Shown: positions 47,720-57,944, numbered from the stretch's first letter. The stretch is DNA of 64,000 bases from Legionella cardiaca (GCF_029026145.1 NZ_CP119078.1:1565001-1629000), one strand, 5' to 3'. Notes: generated by a model from the letters alone, not told the origin. A program made the numbers and translations.

Positions 47720-49024
47720 TCAATTCCCAGAATTAACTCCTTCCATTGCATTTGCCCGTTTTAAAGTACGTTTTAAAAGTTGCGTGTAGATTGGCTTATT
47801 ACCCGCTAATTGCACGATAGTTGTTGAAGTTAAACAGGTTACCATTAAGGGTAAAATTAATAAGTAGTTATGAGTCATCTCAACCACCAGAATGATTCCT
47901 GTTATTGGTGCGCGCACTGCAGCAGAAAATAAAGCCCCCATTCCAGCGACAGCGAACATTCCTGGATGAATACCAATGTTTGGGATAAAGTACAAAACAA
48001 TAGTAGAACTAGCTATACCCAATAAAGTACCTAAAGCTAGCATCGGCGCAAAAATTCCTCCTGGTACACTGGATGAGTAACAAAGCATGGTCGTTGCAAA
48101 TCTGGCAACAATTAACAGCAATAGAACCAGTATCGAGGGTGAAATAACAAGGGAGCGCTCAATAATTTCATAACCACCTCCAACAATAGCGGGATGATGT
48201 TGTGCCAGAAACCCCACCAGCGCTCCAATACCTAGTACGTATACGATTCGTGTTCTTGTTGACAACTTATCCGTTGCAGACAAAGTTTTCATCAATACAA
48301 TATTAAAGAACAGTCCGACAAAACCAATCAAAATTCCAAAAATAAAAAAGATCCACAGCGAGGCTAGGCTGGGTAAAGGAAAAACAGCCATTGGAATAGC
48401 AGGTTGCGACCCAATAATAAAATGCAGAGTAATCGTTGCCATAACACAGCTAATAGCAACCGTTTTAAAGTTAGTAAAAGAGAAATTAAATTGACTCCGC
48501 ATTTCTTCAAGTACAAACAATACCCCTGCGAGAGGAGCATTAAATGCAGAAGCAAGCCCTGCTGCAGCACCAGCAGCAATTAATGCATCGCATCGTTTTG
48601 AAGGTAAGCGCAGTAACTCTCCCAGCATTTCACCAAGATTACCTCCCATTTGGATAGTTGGTCCTTCACGACCGACTACTAATTTGGCAGTAATAGCCAT
48701 GACGCCACCAATAAATTTCACAGGTAATAATCTGCGCCAGAAAATAGGTCGTTGATGCAATAACGTTCCTTCAATTTCCTGCACGCCGCTGCCAGAGGCT
48801 TCTGGGGCAAACCCCCTTACTAAAAGCCAAGCTAAAAATGTGAGACACATTGAGATCAATACGGAAAGTAACGTGCTAACACCTCCATGCGATTGATAGG
48901 CTAATATTTTGGCAATAAGCTGATTTCCATAGGAAATAGCGATTTGAAAAAATGAACCAACTACCCCTGTTAATATGCCTAGTACAATAGCAATGAAATA
49001 GAGTGTTAAAATTTTATTGCGCAT
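47720..49024 (-). CDS. clcA: ClC-type chloride/proton antiporter
   Basis: The 434-residue membrane protein has the ClC signature loops: GSGVQEIEG (78-86), GREGPTIQ with gating Glu120, the proton-pathway Glu in LEEMRSQF (173-174), SSVPGGIFAPM, and a C-terminal Tyr in PIYTQLL. Both Glu residues that define an H+/Cl- antiporter rather than a channel are present. Such antiporters support acid resistance. Its start overlaps the end of the anthranilate synthase gene by 11 nt. Confidence 0.93.
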   Translation of the reverse strand: MRNKILTLYFIAIVLGILTGVVGSFFQIAISYGNQLIAKILAYQSHGGVSTLLSVLISMCLTFLAWLLVRGFAPEASGSGVQEIEGTLLHQRPIFWRRLLPVKFIGGVMAITAKLVVGREGPTIQMGGNLGEMLGELLRLPSKRCDALIAAGAAAGLASAFNAPLAGVLFVLEEMRSQFNFSFTNFKTVAISCVMATITLHFIIGSQPAIPMAVFPLPSLASLWIFFIFGILIGFVGLFFNIVLMKTLSATDKLSTRTRIVYVLGIGALVGFLAQHHPAIVGGGYEIIERSLVISPSILVLLLLIVARFATTMLCYSSSVPGGIFAPMLALGTLLGIASSTIVLYFIPNIGIHPGMFAVAGMGALFSAAVRAPITGIILVVEMTHNYLLILPLMVTCLTSTTIVQLAGNKPIYTQLLKRTLKRANAMEGVNSGN

Positions 49025-51158
49025 TTGTAGCCAACATGTCCATAAGGTTATTAATGATTTTTAATCCAGCTTGATTCGGCATCGATAAAATCGTTTCCGG
49101 ATGAAATTGCACAGCATAGACCGGTAAAGATTTATGCGCAATTGCCATAACCACCCCATCTCGAGTTGTTGCTGTTACTTTCAAATCTTCAGGCATCGCA
49201 TCCAAGCGAGCATAAAGCGAGTGATAACGTCCTGCAGTGAAAGAGGCATCAAATCCTGCAAAAAGCCCTGAACTATCTTTTACCTCAATATCCGAGGCCT
49301 TTCCATGCATAGGATAATTTAATACATCAAGTTTGCCACCAAAATATTCAACAATACCTTGTAAGCCCAAGCAAACTCCAAATAAAGGCGTTTTTGATTT
49401 CAGGACAGCCTCAATCGTGTGTGCTACTTTAAAATCGGCAGGTCTACCAGGTCCAGGAGATAAAAGAACAAGATCAAAATGCTCTTTTTCCAGATACTCT
49501 ATCGCATGCTCGCTACGAACAGTTAGTACTTCGGCCCCCGTTTGTCGCACATAATTTGCTAAGGTATGAACAAAAGAATCCTGATGATCAACAAGTAAAA
49601 CCCGCTTACCTAAACCAGGTCCCAAAACAGGATTAGTGATGTTTACCTTTAATTCTTGTTTTTGTAACATATCCAAAAAAGCTGATGCTTTTAATCGGGT
49701 TTCTTGTTCCTCTGCTTGTGGCTCAGAATCATAGAGTAAGGTTGCTCCGACACGAATCTCAGCAATTCCTTGTTGAATTCGCATGGTTCTTAATACCAAT
49801 CCGGTATTTAAATTGCCATTAAAGCCAAACCACCCCACCGCTCCAGCATACCATCTTCTAGGTGATTTTTCATGTTCTTCTATAAAGTTCATCGCCCAAA
49901 GTTTAGGAGCACCGGTTACTGTCACAACCCACATATGCGTTAAAAAAGCATCAACAGCATCAAAACCTTCACGTATCATTCCTTCGACATGGTCTACGGT
50001 ATGGATTAAACGCGAATACATTTCAATCTGGCGACGACCAAGAACTCGTACACTTCCTGCTTCACAAATTCTTGATTTATCATTTCTATCAACATCGGTA
50101 CACATTGTTAATTCAGACGCTTCTTTTTCAGAATCTAAGAGAAGTTGAATATTGTGTGCATCTTCAATGGCATCAGCTCCGCGTTTTATTGTGCCAGAAA
50201 TAGGGCAAGTCTCTACACGTTTACCTTGAACCCGGACATACATTTCAGGAGACGCGCCAACCAGGTATTCCTCTTCTCCCAGATTAATAAAAAAGCCATA
50301 AGGAGACGGATTTAGACGCCGCATTCGACTAAACATTACTGAAGGCTGTTCTGAACAGTGGGCGTAGAAAGTTTGACTAGGGACCACTTCAAAAAGATCA
50401 CCACACGCAAAACGTTCCTTTGCGGTTTCTACTAATTTTGCATACTCCCCTGGGGCATGATCGCACTGTTTTTCAGGCTTCAATGTTGGCTCATAAGTTT
50501 TAAACTCACCTTCGCGGGGTAAAGCTTGTGTTGACTTACCCTGAAATTGAAAGTTATATCGACGAATAAATGCCTCTTCCTTCCGATGATTGACGACATA
50601 AATTTCATCAGGAAGATATAAAACCATTTCGCGTTGATCATTTGCTCGTGTTTTATGCTGGGTTAACGCTTCAAATTGGAATATTAAGTCATATCCAAAA
50701 GCACCATAAAAGCCTAAATAAGGTTCATCCGATTTGAAAAAAGCGAGTAACTTTCGAAGCACGGTAAATACAGAGGGCTGGTGACTGCGTTCTTCTTCGC
50801 TGAAAATTTTTTGTCCACGTTTAACTTCAATTCGGCAACTATCTTTAGAATGTTCGCGAATAATTAACTCATTACAGGAATCTAATACGGGGAAAAGAAT
50901 AGCGAGTAAAATTTCTCCTCGTTCATTTAGGGCTTGCAGTTGAATCTCATTCGCCTTACATACCATCGCCAGAGGAGGATTATAAAAACCGATATCCCAA
51001 CAAGTATAACGACCAGGGTATTCAAAACTGGACGCAAATAAAGCGCCGCGTTGCGTATCAAGACGCTCAAGAAGAGGATCTATTGCGTTTTCATAAGCCA
51101 ATTTATGTTGTTCATATTCAATATAAACACCACCTGCCGTTTTAACTTGCTGTAACAT
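49014..51158 (-). CDS. trpEG: Fused anthranilate synthase TrpE-TrpG
   Basis: Anthranilate synthase makes anthranilate from chorismate and glutamine. Here both components are one 714-residue polypeptide: a chorismate-utilising domain (about 1-510, with CPISGTIKRGAD and the WVVTVTGAPK block) joined to a glutamine amidotransferase (about 520-714; nucleophile Cys596 in FGVCLGLQG, and VQFHPET). Single-chain TrpEG enzymes are known in alphaproteobacteria and Legionella; PhzE is the phenazine-pathway analogue, but no phenazine genes are nearby. The ATG at 51158 is used. Confidence 0.9.
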   Translation of the reverse strand: MLQQVKTAGGVYIEYEQHKLAYENAIDPLLERLDTQRGALFASSFEYPGRYTCWDIGFYNPPLAMVCKANEIQLQALNERGEILLAILFPVLDSCNELIIREHSKDSCRIEVKRGQKIFSEEERSHQPSVFTVLRKLLAFFKSDEPYLGFYGAFGYDLIFQFEALTQHKTRANDQREMVLYLPDEIYVVNHRKEEAFIRRYNFQFQGKSTQALPREGEFKTYEPTLKPEKQCDHAPGEYAKLVETAKERFACGDLFEVVPSQTFYAHCSEQPSVMFSRMRRLNPSPYGFFINLGEEEYLVGASPEMYVRVQGKRVETCPISGTIKRGADAIEDAHNIQLLLDSEKEASELTMCTDVDRNDKSRICEAGSVRVLGRRQIEMYSRLIHTVDHVEGMIREGFDAVDAFLTHMWVVTVTGAPKLWAMNFIEEHEKSPRRWYAGAVGWFGFNGNLNTGLVLRTMRIQQGIAEIRVGATLLYDSEPQAEEQETRLKASAFLDMLQKQELKVNITNPVLGPGLGKRVLLVDHQDSFVHTLANYVRQTGAEVLTVRSEHAIEYLEKEHFDLVLLSPGPGRPADFKVAHTIEAVLKSKTPLFGVCLGLQGIVEYFGGKLDVLNYPMHGKASDIEVKDSSGLFAGFDASFTAGRYHSLYARLDAMPEDLKVTATTRDGVVMAIAHKSLPVYAVQFHPETILSMPNQAGLKIINNLMDMLATNAQ

Positions 51159-51250
51159 CACCAAAGCTCGTCTAAAAAATACAATGTTTCCTCATTCTAC
51201 TGTAAAACGAAGCCTCTGCAAGGCGGTATATTATAATTTCTTTTTCAGCT

Positions 51251-52465
51251 TTAATTCATGCGCGCAAAGTGCTGATAAAAACGTGATACATTAATTCCTT
51301 TAATCACATTTGTTTTTCTGACATTCATCTTAAGTAAATTACAAATAGATGTTGCATCGTTCTTTCCTGGAGTCTCATCAACAATTACAGCACCATAGTA
51401 GAAACCATGAATCGCTGGAAAAAAATAGTAGTTCAATGTCTTTCCTTCCGTCAAACGCGGTAATTTAGCAGGAAAACTAAATTGGAAACCTTTGTCATTT
51501 AAACAAACAGGAACATTTTCATATGCTTCACTGACCACATCAGAGTTAAATGCGGCAATCGTCGCTGCTGTATCCCAAAAATCAAAATTATGAGCAATCT
51601 TATCCCACCCGCCTTGATAGGCAACAAGGTATTTCGCGGCATCTAAACTAAATTGTAAGGCGTTATCCTTTTTAGCATATTCTTCGAGAAAATTGATTGC
51701 TTCAGGTGTAATGCGAGCCATATCTGAAGCATTAATTGAGACCCAGGTAATAGGAATACCTGATTGTAAAACATCTTGCATTGCCCCTACTGCCGCGTAA
51801 ATATTCCACTCAGCCATCGTATTATTTGTTGCAAAAAAATCTGGAATACCCAGATTTCCCTGAATATTAAAATTACTCAGTTGCCTCTGTTTGTTCTCTG
51901 TTAGTATTGTTTCTCCGAAAGCGCCACCCGCCTTATATATTCTTGCAATTCCCTTTTTAACAACGGCAAATTCATTTTGTGTTTTTGCAAAAGCGAAGCT
52001 GTCTGCTAAATTAACCGCTGTCCCGATAGACATAATGGTGATTGGTTGATTGCCAGCAGCTGCTTCACGGGCTAAATCGACAATTGCCTGAGCAGCTGGT
52101 TTTTCAGCGATGGGGTAGGCAGCTAATGAGGAAACGCCAGGGATTGCCATCTTCGAACTAAATTCGCGTAATTCGGAGGGGAACGCATAAGCTGCATTTT
52201 TTTTATCGATTCGCCCTACATAAACAGGAATTTTTTTATTAACCAGGCTTGCCAGCTTCGCAGCATTAATACCACCTTGAGGACAGTAGGTTAATCCATT
52301 GCAATCGACGGTAATAGCCTTAACATCCAAATTTTTATTTTTCAGAACATAAAGAATTGCTACCCAATCATCAAACCCCATATCTGTATCTATAATAACG
52401 GGAATCCTGGCAAAAGCTACGGAACACAATAGTGTTAACAGAAAACAGTACCCCTTGTATTTCAT
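51251..52465 (-). CDS. Exported inosine-uridine-type nucleoside hydrolase
   Basis: The 404-residue protein has a signal peptide (about 1-19, SVAFA). The calcium-binding signature follows directly: DTDMGFDDW (26-34, Asp26/28/32/33). An internal block TIMSIGTAVNLADS matches the family. Nucleoside hydrolases split ribonucleosides to base and ribose; most are cytosolic, so export suggests salvage of external nucleosides or secretion toward the host compartment. The C-terminal 100 residues extend beyond the usual core. Confidence 0.88.
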   Translation of the reverse strand: MKYKGYCFLLTLLCSVAFARIPVIIDTDMGFDDWVAILYVLKNKNLDVKAITVDCNGLTYCPQGGINAAKLASLVNKKIPVYVGRIDKKNAAYAFPSELREFSSKMAIPGVSSLAAYPIAEKPAAQAIVDLAREAAAGNQPITIMSIGTAVNLADSFAFAKTQNEFAVVKKGIARIYKAGGAFGETILTENKQRQLSNFNIQGNLGIPDFFATNNTMAEWNIYAAVGAMQDVLQSGIPITWVSINASDMARITPEAINFLEEYAKKDNALQFSLDAAKYLVAYQGGWDKIAHNFDFWDTAATIAAFNSDVVSEAYENVPVCLNDKGFQFSFPAKLPRLTEGKTLNYYFFPAIHGFYYGAVIVDETPGKNDATSICNLLKMNVRKTNVIKGINVSRFYQHFARMN

Positions 52466-52642
52466 AATTTTGATGATTCTAAAAACATTGCTGCATTTTC
52501 GCAGGTAACGGCTGGCTTGTCATTAAAAGTTTGGGCGCTTAGCCTTAAAGTTGCTACAGAAATGAATTCCTGACTGCGCAGGAGGACCTCAAATTTTTCA
52601 TATAATTAAGTATGATTTTGCTCTATAAAACTGCAAGATTTA

Positions 52643-52670
52643 TTGACATTTATTGTTACTAAGCGAAAAT
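52643..52670 (+). promoter_or_regulatory. Possible gatC promoter
   Basis: A perfect TTGACA lies at 52643-52648. The best -10 at normal spacing is GAAAAT (52665-52670), which is poor. The 312-bp divergent gap contains no other obvious signal. Confidence 0.35.
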
Positions 52671-52777
52671 GGTGAAGATATCGATCAATTCACATGTTTG
52701 CACTGGCGTTATTGTCTATATTCAAGTTTGGACTGCACGCCGATGATCTTAGATGTTTGCTAGTTATTGGACGTATA

Positions 52778-53074
52778 ATGACAATCACTCAAGACGATTT
52801 AAATAATATCAAGCAACTTGCTTATCTGGATGCTGAATCAAACAGCAATGAAAAACTTACTGAAGAAATCAATGCCATTATTGATTTTGTAGAACAATTA
52901 AAGCAAATCGATACAATGGGGGTTGCCCCTCTTTTTCATCCTTTTGATTTACATCAGCGCCTGCGTGCTGACGTAGTTTCTGAAGAGGATTGTGCGGATC
53001 AATTAGAGCAAATAGCACCGCTTTTTGAAAATGATTTATATTTAGTTCCCAAAGTAATCGATTCAGGACAATAA
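52778..53074 (+). CDS. gatC: Asp-tRNA(Asn)/Glu-tRNA(Gln) amidotransferase subunit C
   Basis: The 98-residue GatC stabilises the GatA-GatB complex. It shows the family opening [16 protein letters not shown] and the middle block [10 protein letters not shown]. The start is ATG 52778; a longer frame from 52694 has no family similarity. First of gatCAB, 4 nt before gatA. Confidence 0.95.
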   Translation: MTITQDDLNNIKQLAYLDAESNSNEKLTEEINAIIDFVEQLKQIDTMGVAPLFHPFDLHQRLRADVVSEEDCADQLEQIAPLFENDLYLVPKVIDSGQ

Positions 53075-53078
53075 TTTT

Positions 53079-54530
53079 ATGCATAAGTATTCTTTGAAAG
53101 AATTGTCTCATAATCTGCTACGCGGTGAATTCTCAAGCGTTGAATTAACCAAGCACTTTTTAAGTCGCATTAACCGATACAAATCACTCAATGCCTTTAT
53201 TAATGTGAATGAAAATAACGCCTTAAATTCTGCAGCTCTGGCCGATAAACAGATTCGAGAAGGAAAAGCCAGGCCTTTAACCGGCATACCGATGGCCCAT
53301 AAAGACTTGTTTTGCACACAAGTATTACCCACCACTTGCGGTTCAAAAATGCTGGCAAATTTTCAAGCGCCGTATCAGGCCACAATTGTTAGGCGGCTTG
53401 AAGAGCAAGGGGCAGTAATAGTCGGTAAAACAAATATGGATGAATTCGCAATGGGTTCATCCAATGAAAATAGTTACTTTGGGCCAGTAAAAAATCCATG
53501 GGATATCAATAGAGTCCCCGGTGGTTCCTCAGGAGGTTCTGCTGCCGCAGTAGCAGCTGGGCTTATTCCATTTGCAACAGGTTCTGATACCGGAGGCTCA
53601 ATCAGACAACCCGCTGCGTTTTGTGGAATTTCCGGTATAAAACCAACTTATGGATTGGTCTCAAGATTTGGCATGGTTGCTTTTGCATCCAGCCTTGATC
53701 AGGCAGGTCCTATGGCTCATACAGCTGAAGATTTAGCCTTCGTTCTTCAAGCTATGGCAGGTTTCGATAGCCATGACTCAACCTCAGTTAACCAGCCTGT
53801 TCCTGACTACTCCTTAAATTTATTACAATCGATTAAAGGATTACGTATTGGCTTGCCTTCCTGTTTTTTTCAAAAAGAAGTTGATACAGAAATACAAGAA
53901 GCCATAACTAATGCAGTTAGGATTTTTGCACAGGAAGGGGCTGAAATTATTGAACTTGATTTATCCCTGCAGCCTCTTTGGGTTCCTTGCTATTATGTAA
54001 TTGCCTGTGCCGAAGCCTCCTCAAATTTATCACGTTACGATGGGATACGTTTTGGTCACCGAAGCAAAAAAGCTGAAACCCTGCATGAACTTATTGTCAA
54101 TTCACGAAGTGAGGGTTTTGGTGCGGAAGTGCAGCGTCGAATTCTAACCGGCACACATGTTCTTTCTTCAGGTTATTTTGATGCTTATTATTTACAAGCT
54201 TTAAAAATCAGACGATTAATTCAAGTTGAACTGCAAGATACATTGAAGCAAGTTGATATTATTTTAGGTCCAACCACCCCGACTTGCGCTTTCAAATTAG
54301 GCGAAAAAGTGGGCGATCCCATTCAAAACTATTTAGCTGATGTTTTTACAGTAGCTGTCAATTTAGCAGGATTGCCCGCTCTGTCTATTCCCGCAGGGTT
54401 TAGTGCTGGATTGCCTATTGGCATGCAATTAATTGGCAATTACTTTAGTGAAGCCAAACTACTAAATATCGCTCATCACTATCAACAATGCACTGACTGG
54501 CACCAAGCCAGACCAACCTACAAAGGGTGA
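53079..54530 (+). CDS. gatA: Asp-tRNA(Asn)/Glu-tRNA(Gln) amidotransferase subunit A
   Basis: GatA hydrolyses glutamine to supply ammonia for converting misacylated Glu-tRNA(Gln) or Asp-tRNA(Asn). The 483-residue amidase-signature protein has catalytic Lys75 in AHKDLF and the cis-Ser/Ser pair in the [15 protein letters not shown] to [13 protein letters not shown] region. Its presence implies the indirect route to Gln-tRNA and/or Asn-tRNA. Confidence 0.98.
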   Translation: MHKYSLKELSHNLLRGEFSSVELTKHFLSRINRYKSLNAFINVNENNALNSAALADKQIREGKARPLTGIPMAHKDLFCTQVLPTTCGSKMLANFQAPYQATIVRRLEEQGAVIVGKTNMDEFAMGSSNENSYFGPVKNPWDINRVPGGSSGGSAAAVAAGLIPFATGSDTGGSIRQPAAFCGISGIKPTYGLVSRFGMVAFASSLDQAGPMAHTAEDLAFVLQAMAGFDSHDSTSVNQPVPDYSLNLLQSIKGLRIGLPSCFFQKEVDTEIQEAITNAVRIFAQEGAEIIELDLSLQPLWVPCYYVIACAEASSNLSRYDGIRFGHRSKKAETLHELIVNSRSEGFGAEVQRRILTGTHVLSSGYFDAYYLQALKIRRLIQVELQDTLKQVDIILGPTTPTCAFKLGEKVGDPIQNYLADVFTVAVNLAGLPALSIPAGFSAGLPIGMQLIGNYFSEAKLLNIAHHYQQCTDWHQARPTYKG

Positions 54531-54533
54531 TTT

Positions 54534-55970
54534 ATGGCATGGGATACCGTTATTGGTCTTGAAGTTCACGCCCAATTAAAGACAAAATCAAAATTATTTT
54601 CCGCCACAGCTACTGCATTTGGCGCACGACCAAACTCGCAAACCAGTTTTATCGATGCGGGTTTACCTGGTGTCTTACCAGTACTTAATGAAGCAGCGGT
54701 TCATATGGCGATTCAGTTTGGACTGGCCATTGACGCAAATATCAACAATAATTCCTACTTTGAACGTAAAAATTATTTTTACCCTGATTTACCTAAAGGT
54801 TATCAAATCAGTCAATATCAAGCCCCAATAGTTTCTAATGGTCATTTGACAATTGAATTAAGCGACGGTAGCGAAAAGGAAGTTTCTATTGTCCGAGCTC
54901 ATTTGGAAGAAGATGCCGGCAAATCCCTGCATGAAAATCACGCGACATACAGCGGAATAGATTTGAATCGAGCCGGCACGCCTCTGCTGGAAATAGTTAC
55001 TGCACCTTGTCTTTTTTCCGCCGAAGAAGCTGTTAGCTATTTAAAAAAATTACATCAACTGGTTCGCTTTTTAGGCATTTGCGATGGAAACATGCAAGAA
55101 GGCTCTTTTCGTTGCGATGTGAATATTTCCCTTAAACCTAAAGGCTCACAGCAGCTTGGTGTGAGAACAGAGCTTAAAAACTTAAATTCATTTCGTTTTA
55201 TTGAAAAAGCCATTGCTTACGAACAAGCCCGCCATCAAGATTTACTGGAGAGCGGTCTAATCATTCATCAAGAAACAAGATTGTATAACCCTGATACCAA
55301 TACAACGCATGCTTTAAGAAGTAAAGAAAATGAAAATGATTATCGCTATTTCCCTGATCCTGATCTGTTGCCTATCCATATTGAAGCAACTGATCTTGAA
55401 AAAATTAGAAAAAACATGCCTATCCTTCCTGAGCAGATCAAAGAAGAGTGCCAGAAAAATCCTATTTTAAACCAGGAAGATGTGAATTTTCTTCTTGCTT
55501 CACCTGCAACTTATCACTTCTTTAAAGCAGTTAAAACAAACAGCCACGCAGATGAAAAAACTATTATTAATTGGCTTAAAGGAACTTATGCGGCTGCTCT
55601 TAACGAAATCAATCTTAGTTTCGATAATCCCCCAGTGTCAGCAACATCATTAGCAACATTGTTGGATAAACTGACAAAACAAACTATTTCAAATAAGATT
55701 GCTAAAGAAATTTTTGCCAAACTGTGGGAAGGTGAAACAAATATTGATGAAATTATAAAAAAAGAAGGTTTTAACCAACTCACCGATAGTAATCTACTGG
55801 AAGAATTGATTAGCAACATTATTCAACAATATCCCCAGCAAGTAGCTGATTATCGAGCAGGAAAAGAAAAACTCCTTTCCTTTTTTGTTGGTCAAGTGAT
55901 GAAAGAAACAAAGGGACAAGCAAATCCCGAACAAATCAATCAGCTGCTAAAAAAACATCTCCATCAGTAA
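54534..55970 (+). CDS. gatB: Asp-tRNA(Asn)/Glu-tRNA(Gln) amidotransferase subunit B
   Basis: GatB binds the misacylated tRNA and carries out phosphorylation and amidation. The 478-residue protein has IGLEVHAQLKTKSKLF, the YFYPDLPKGYQISQY block, and the C-terminal YqeY-like tail (VGQVMKETKGQANP). It ends the operon, followed by the hairpin at 55977-55997. Confidence 0.98.
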   Translation: MAWDTVIGLEVHAQLKTKSKLFSATATAFGARPNSQTSFIDAGLPGVLPVLNEAAVHMAIQFGLAIDANINNNSYFERKNYFYPDLPKGYQISQYQAPIVSNGHLTIELSDGSEKEVSIVRAHLEEDAGKSLHENHATYSGIDLNRAGTPLLEIVTAPCLFSAEEAVSYLKKLHQLVRFLGICDGNMQEGSFRCDVNISLKPKGSQQLGVRTELKNLNSFRFIEKAIAYEQARHQDLLESGLIIHQETRLYNPDTNTTHALRSKENENDYRYFPDPDLLPIHIEATDLEKIRKNMPILPEQIKEECQKNPILNQEDVNFLLASPATYHFFKAVKTNSHADEKTIINWLKGTYAAALNEINLSFDNPPVSATSLATLLDKLTKQTISNKIAKEIFAKLWEGETNIDEIIKKEGFNQLTDSNLLEELISNIIQQYPQQVADYRAGKEKLLSFFVGQVMKETKGQANPEQINQLLKKHLHQ

Positions 55971-55976
55971 AAAAAC

Positions 55977-55997
55977 AACCCGCTGCAAAAGCGGGTT
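55977..55997. terminator. Bidirectional terminator, gatB / L,D-transpeptidase
   Basis: An 8-bp GC-rich stem (55977-55984 with 55990-55997) has the loop GCAAA. It is followed by ATTTAA on the plus strand and by GTTTTTTT on the minus strand, so it serves both convergent genes, better on the minus strand. Confidence 0.85.
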
Positions 55998-56018
55998 ATT
56001 TAATCAAACGAGTCGTTA

Positions 56019-56576
56019 TTAGTAAGGTTTTACAATAACGGTAGTACCAATATCAATAAAATCCTGGCTCAACCATTTAGCCGCTCCTGGTAGAACCCTG
56101 ATGCAACCATGACTGGCATTCCAGTTAGGTACCTCATAAGCGGCATGAATAGAGTAGCCGCCACTGAAGTGCATGCAGTAAGGCATTCTAGCCCCTCCTC
56201 CTGTTTCAATTGGATAGATACTGGAGGTACAGTCTTCACCTTTCTTGGAGTAAACTCGAAATGTACCAGTAACTGTGCGACAACCTCTACCAGTATCTTC
56301 ACAAAAATCTTTTCCTCCAGATGCACTACCAGTTTTAATACGGTTACCCTGGGCATCATAAGCAGCCCAGGCGGTGGCTTTCGGATCGAAGATGAAAACT
56401 TTTTTCCCTGTTGCCGGTCGTTTTTCAGGGAAATAATTTCTACCTTTGCGATCAGAGTCAAGACTCATGGTGTAGTGCGTATAACCTGCATCGTCAACAA
56501 CGGCTACACCCCTATCCATGGATGAACATGCTACAGTTAACACACACAATGGCCCAATGATAAGTTGTTTTTTCAT
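56019..56576 (-). CDS. L,D-transpeptidase (YkuD), putative lipoprotein
   Basis: The 185-residue protein has a signal peptide with a probable lipid-attachment Cys17 (LTVAC, a slightly atypical lipobox). A YkuD domain carries His144 (YSIHAAYE) and SHGCIRV with Cys158, the catalytic site. These enzymes form 3-3 peptidoglycan links or attach proteins to peptidoglycan. GGGAGGG precedes the ATG. The extra Cys pairs (92/99, 116/134) could form disulfides. Confidence 0.9.
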   Translation of the reverse strand: MKKQLIIGPLCVLTVACSSMDRGVAVVDDAGYTHYTMSLDSDRKGRNYFPEKRPATGKKVFIFDPKATAWAAYDAQGNRIKTGSASGGKDFCEDTGRGCRTVTGTFRVYSKKGEDCTSSIYPIETGGGARMPYCMHFSGGYSIHAAYEVPNWNASHGCIRVLPGAAKWLSQDFIDIGTTVIVKPY

Positions 56577-56654
56577 TGGTTAACCCTCCCTCTTTTTTTT
56601 TATGTTATCGGGAGGATTTTGCATAAATTTAGCTTTTTTTAATAATTTTTTTAA

Positions 56655-57053
56655 CTAATTGTTTTTTTTATAATCTTTTAGATCGTTTAAAAAGCTATTT
56701 TTTAGCTCTTTAGGTAACATTGAAACTATCGCTAAAATTAATTGTTCATCCGTGCATTCAAAGCAGCCTCCTCTGGGAGGCATTGCATTTAGCCCCTCCG
56801 TTGTATGTTTTAATAACGCGGTTATTCCTATATTCATTCTTGGTGCCCAATCTTCTTTTTGTCCGATGCGTGGTGCACCAATCGGAATGAGGGGCTTTAC
56901 TCCATGGCAATTAACACAGAAGTGCTGCACGATTAGCTCTCCTTCATTCTTGCTACCTTTAATTGAGTTCAGAAAATCTTGTGGATGGTGACTTGCAGCA
57001 TAGGAATGAAAGCTAATTAGCCAACCAACAAAAATATATTGTATTAACTGCAT
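56655..57053 (-). CDS. Class I cytochrome c (c5-like)
   Basis: The 132-residue protein has a signal peptide (1-19) and heme motif CVNCH (46-50), with axial Met91 in AMPPRGG. A second Cys pair, Cys97 and Cys100 (CFEC), is typical of cytochrome c5. It is a periplasmic electron carrier. The ATG at 57053 has GGAG ahead; the frame continues upstream into flgA's 5' end, and the two genes are divergent with only 64 bp between starts. Confidence 0.9.
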   Translation of the reverse strand: MQLIQYIFVGWLISFHSYAASHHPQDFLNSIKGSKNEGELIVQHFCVNCHGVKPLIPIGAPRIGQKEDWAPRMNIGITALLKHTTEGLNAMPPRGGCFECTDEQLILAIVSMLPKELKNSFLNDLKDYKKNN

Positions 57054-57117
57054 TATTTCTCCAAAATTGGCGTACAATTTGCTTAAGTTCGCTATTTTAC
57101 CTAATGTGAGCGCTTCC

Positions 57118-57819
57118 ATGATACGACTTATTCCAGGATTTTTACTGTTTTTTGTAAGTCAGATCTTATTTGCAGAGGAATCTCAGTCGTTAGACTTGCT
57201 TAAGGAGAAAATTGAAAATTATGTACTTACTTCACTGGCTACTGAACAAAACAGTAAAATTCAGGTTACTGTCGATAGAATTGATTCAAGACTTAAATTA
57301 AAACCCTGCGCTGAAAATCATCTGGAAGTATTCAATCCTTATTCAATCCCCATGTTACGTGCCACTATCATGGGAGTTAAGTGTCAGGAATCTGTCAATC
57401 GTTGGACACTATATGTTCCTATAAAAGTTACTGTGCAAAAACCTGTGCTTGTCGCTAAACGTCCCTTAACGAAAGGAACCATGATTACCGAAAATGATCT
57501 TGAAATTATGGAAGTGGACATTAGCCAGTTAAAACAAGGTTATTTTGATAAAGTAGAACAGGTTATAAATCAAGTCAGTAAAACGAATGTTGCGCAAGGA
57601 AGTGCAATTACTCCTCTTCTTCTCCAGGCTGCGGTGTTAGTACATAAAGGTGAACAAGTGGCAATTCAGGCAATAAGTGATAGCTTTGTTGTAAGTATGG
57701 AAGGGATTGCTTTAACAGATGGTGCAGCAGGCGAAATGATTCGTGTGAAAAATCTTTCTTCAAAAAAGATAATTGAAGCACAAGTTAGCGCAACGCGCCA
57801 AGTAAAGGTTCCTCTATAA
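57118..57819 (+). CDS. flgA: Flagellar P-ring assembly chaperone FlgA
   Basis: FlgA is a periplasmic chaperone for P-ring (FlgI) assembly. The 233-residue protein has a signal peptide (1-18), an N-terminal domain with VDRIDSRLKLKPC, and a SAF domain starting at VAKRPLTKGTMITENDL. The final block GEMIRVKNLSSKKIIEAQV is diagnostic. The start is ATG 57118; upstream frame 57067 is not conserved. It heads flgA-flgM-flgN. Confidence 0.94.
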   Translation: MIRLIPGFLLFFVSQILFAEESQSLDLLKEKIENYVLTSLATEQNSKIQVTVDRIDSRLKLKPCAENHLEVFNPYSIPMLRATIMGVKCQESVNRWTLYVPIKVTVQKPVLVAKRPLTKGTMITENDLEIMEVDISQLKQGYFDKVEQVINQVSKTNVAQGSAITPLLLQAAVLVHKGEQVAIQAISDSFVVSMEGIALTDGAAGEMIRVKNLSSKKIIEAQVSATRQVKVPL

Positions 57820-57887
57820 AACTCGTTAAAAATCATAGTGACTTAGATTTTAAAATATGATATAGGTAGAAATTAGGGGCATTCACC

Positions 57888-57915
57888 TAAAGATTTCACC
57901 ACCAGGAGCCGATAA
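57888..57915 (+). promoter_or_regulatory. Sigma-28 (FliA)-type promoter for flgM
   Basis: TAAAGATT (57888-57895) and a perfect GCCGATAA (57908-57915) match the sigma-28 consensus, with 12 nt between them instead of the usual 11. Transcription would begin near 57922, just inside the first possible flgM ATG but well before the ATG at 57945. In enterics flgM also has its own class 3 promoter. Confidence 0.6.
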
Positions 57916-57944
57916 CAATTATGAGCGCAATTGAGAGCAATGTT

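Noticed and set aside
49783..50148. 121-codon plus-strand frame inside trpEG
   Set aside because: Antisense to conserved TrpE sequence, with no independent signals.
56069..56525. Open frames of 130-138 codons in other frames of the L,D-transpeptidase gene
   Set aside because: The YkuD motif frame is clearly the real one; these have low-complexity translations.
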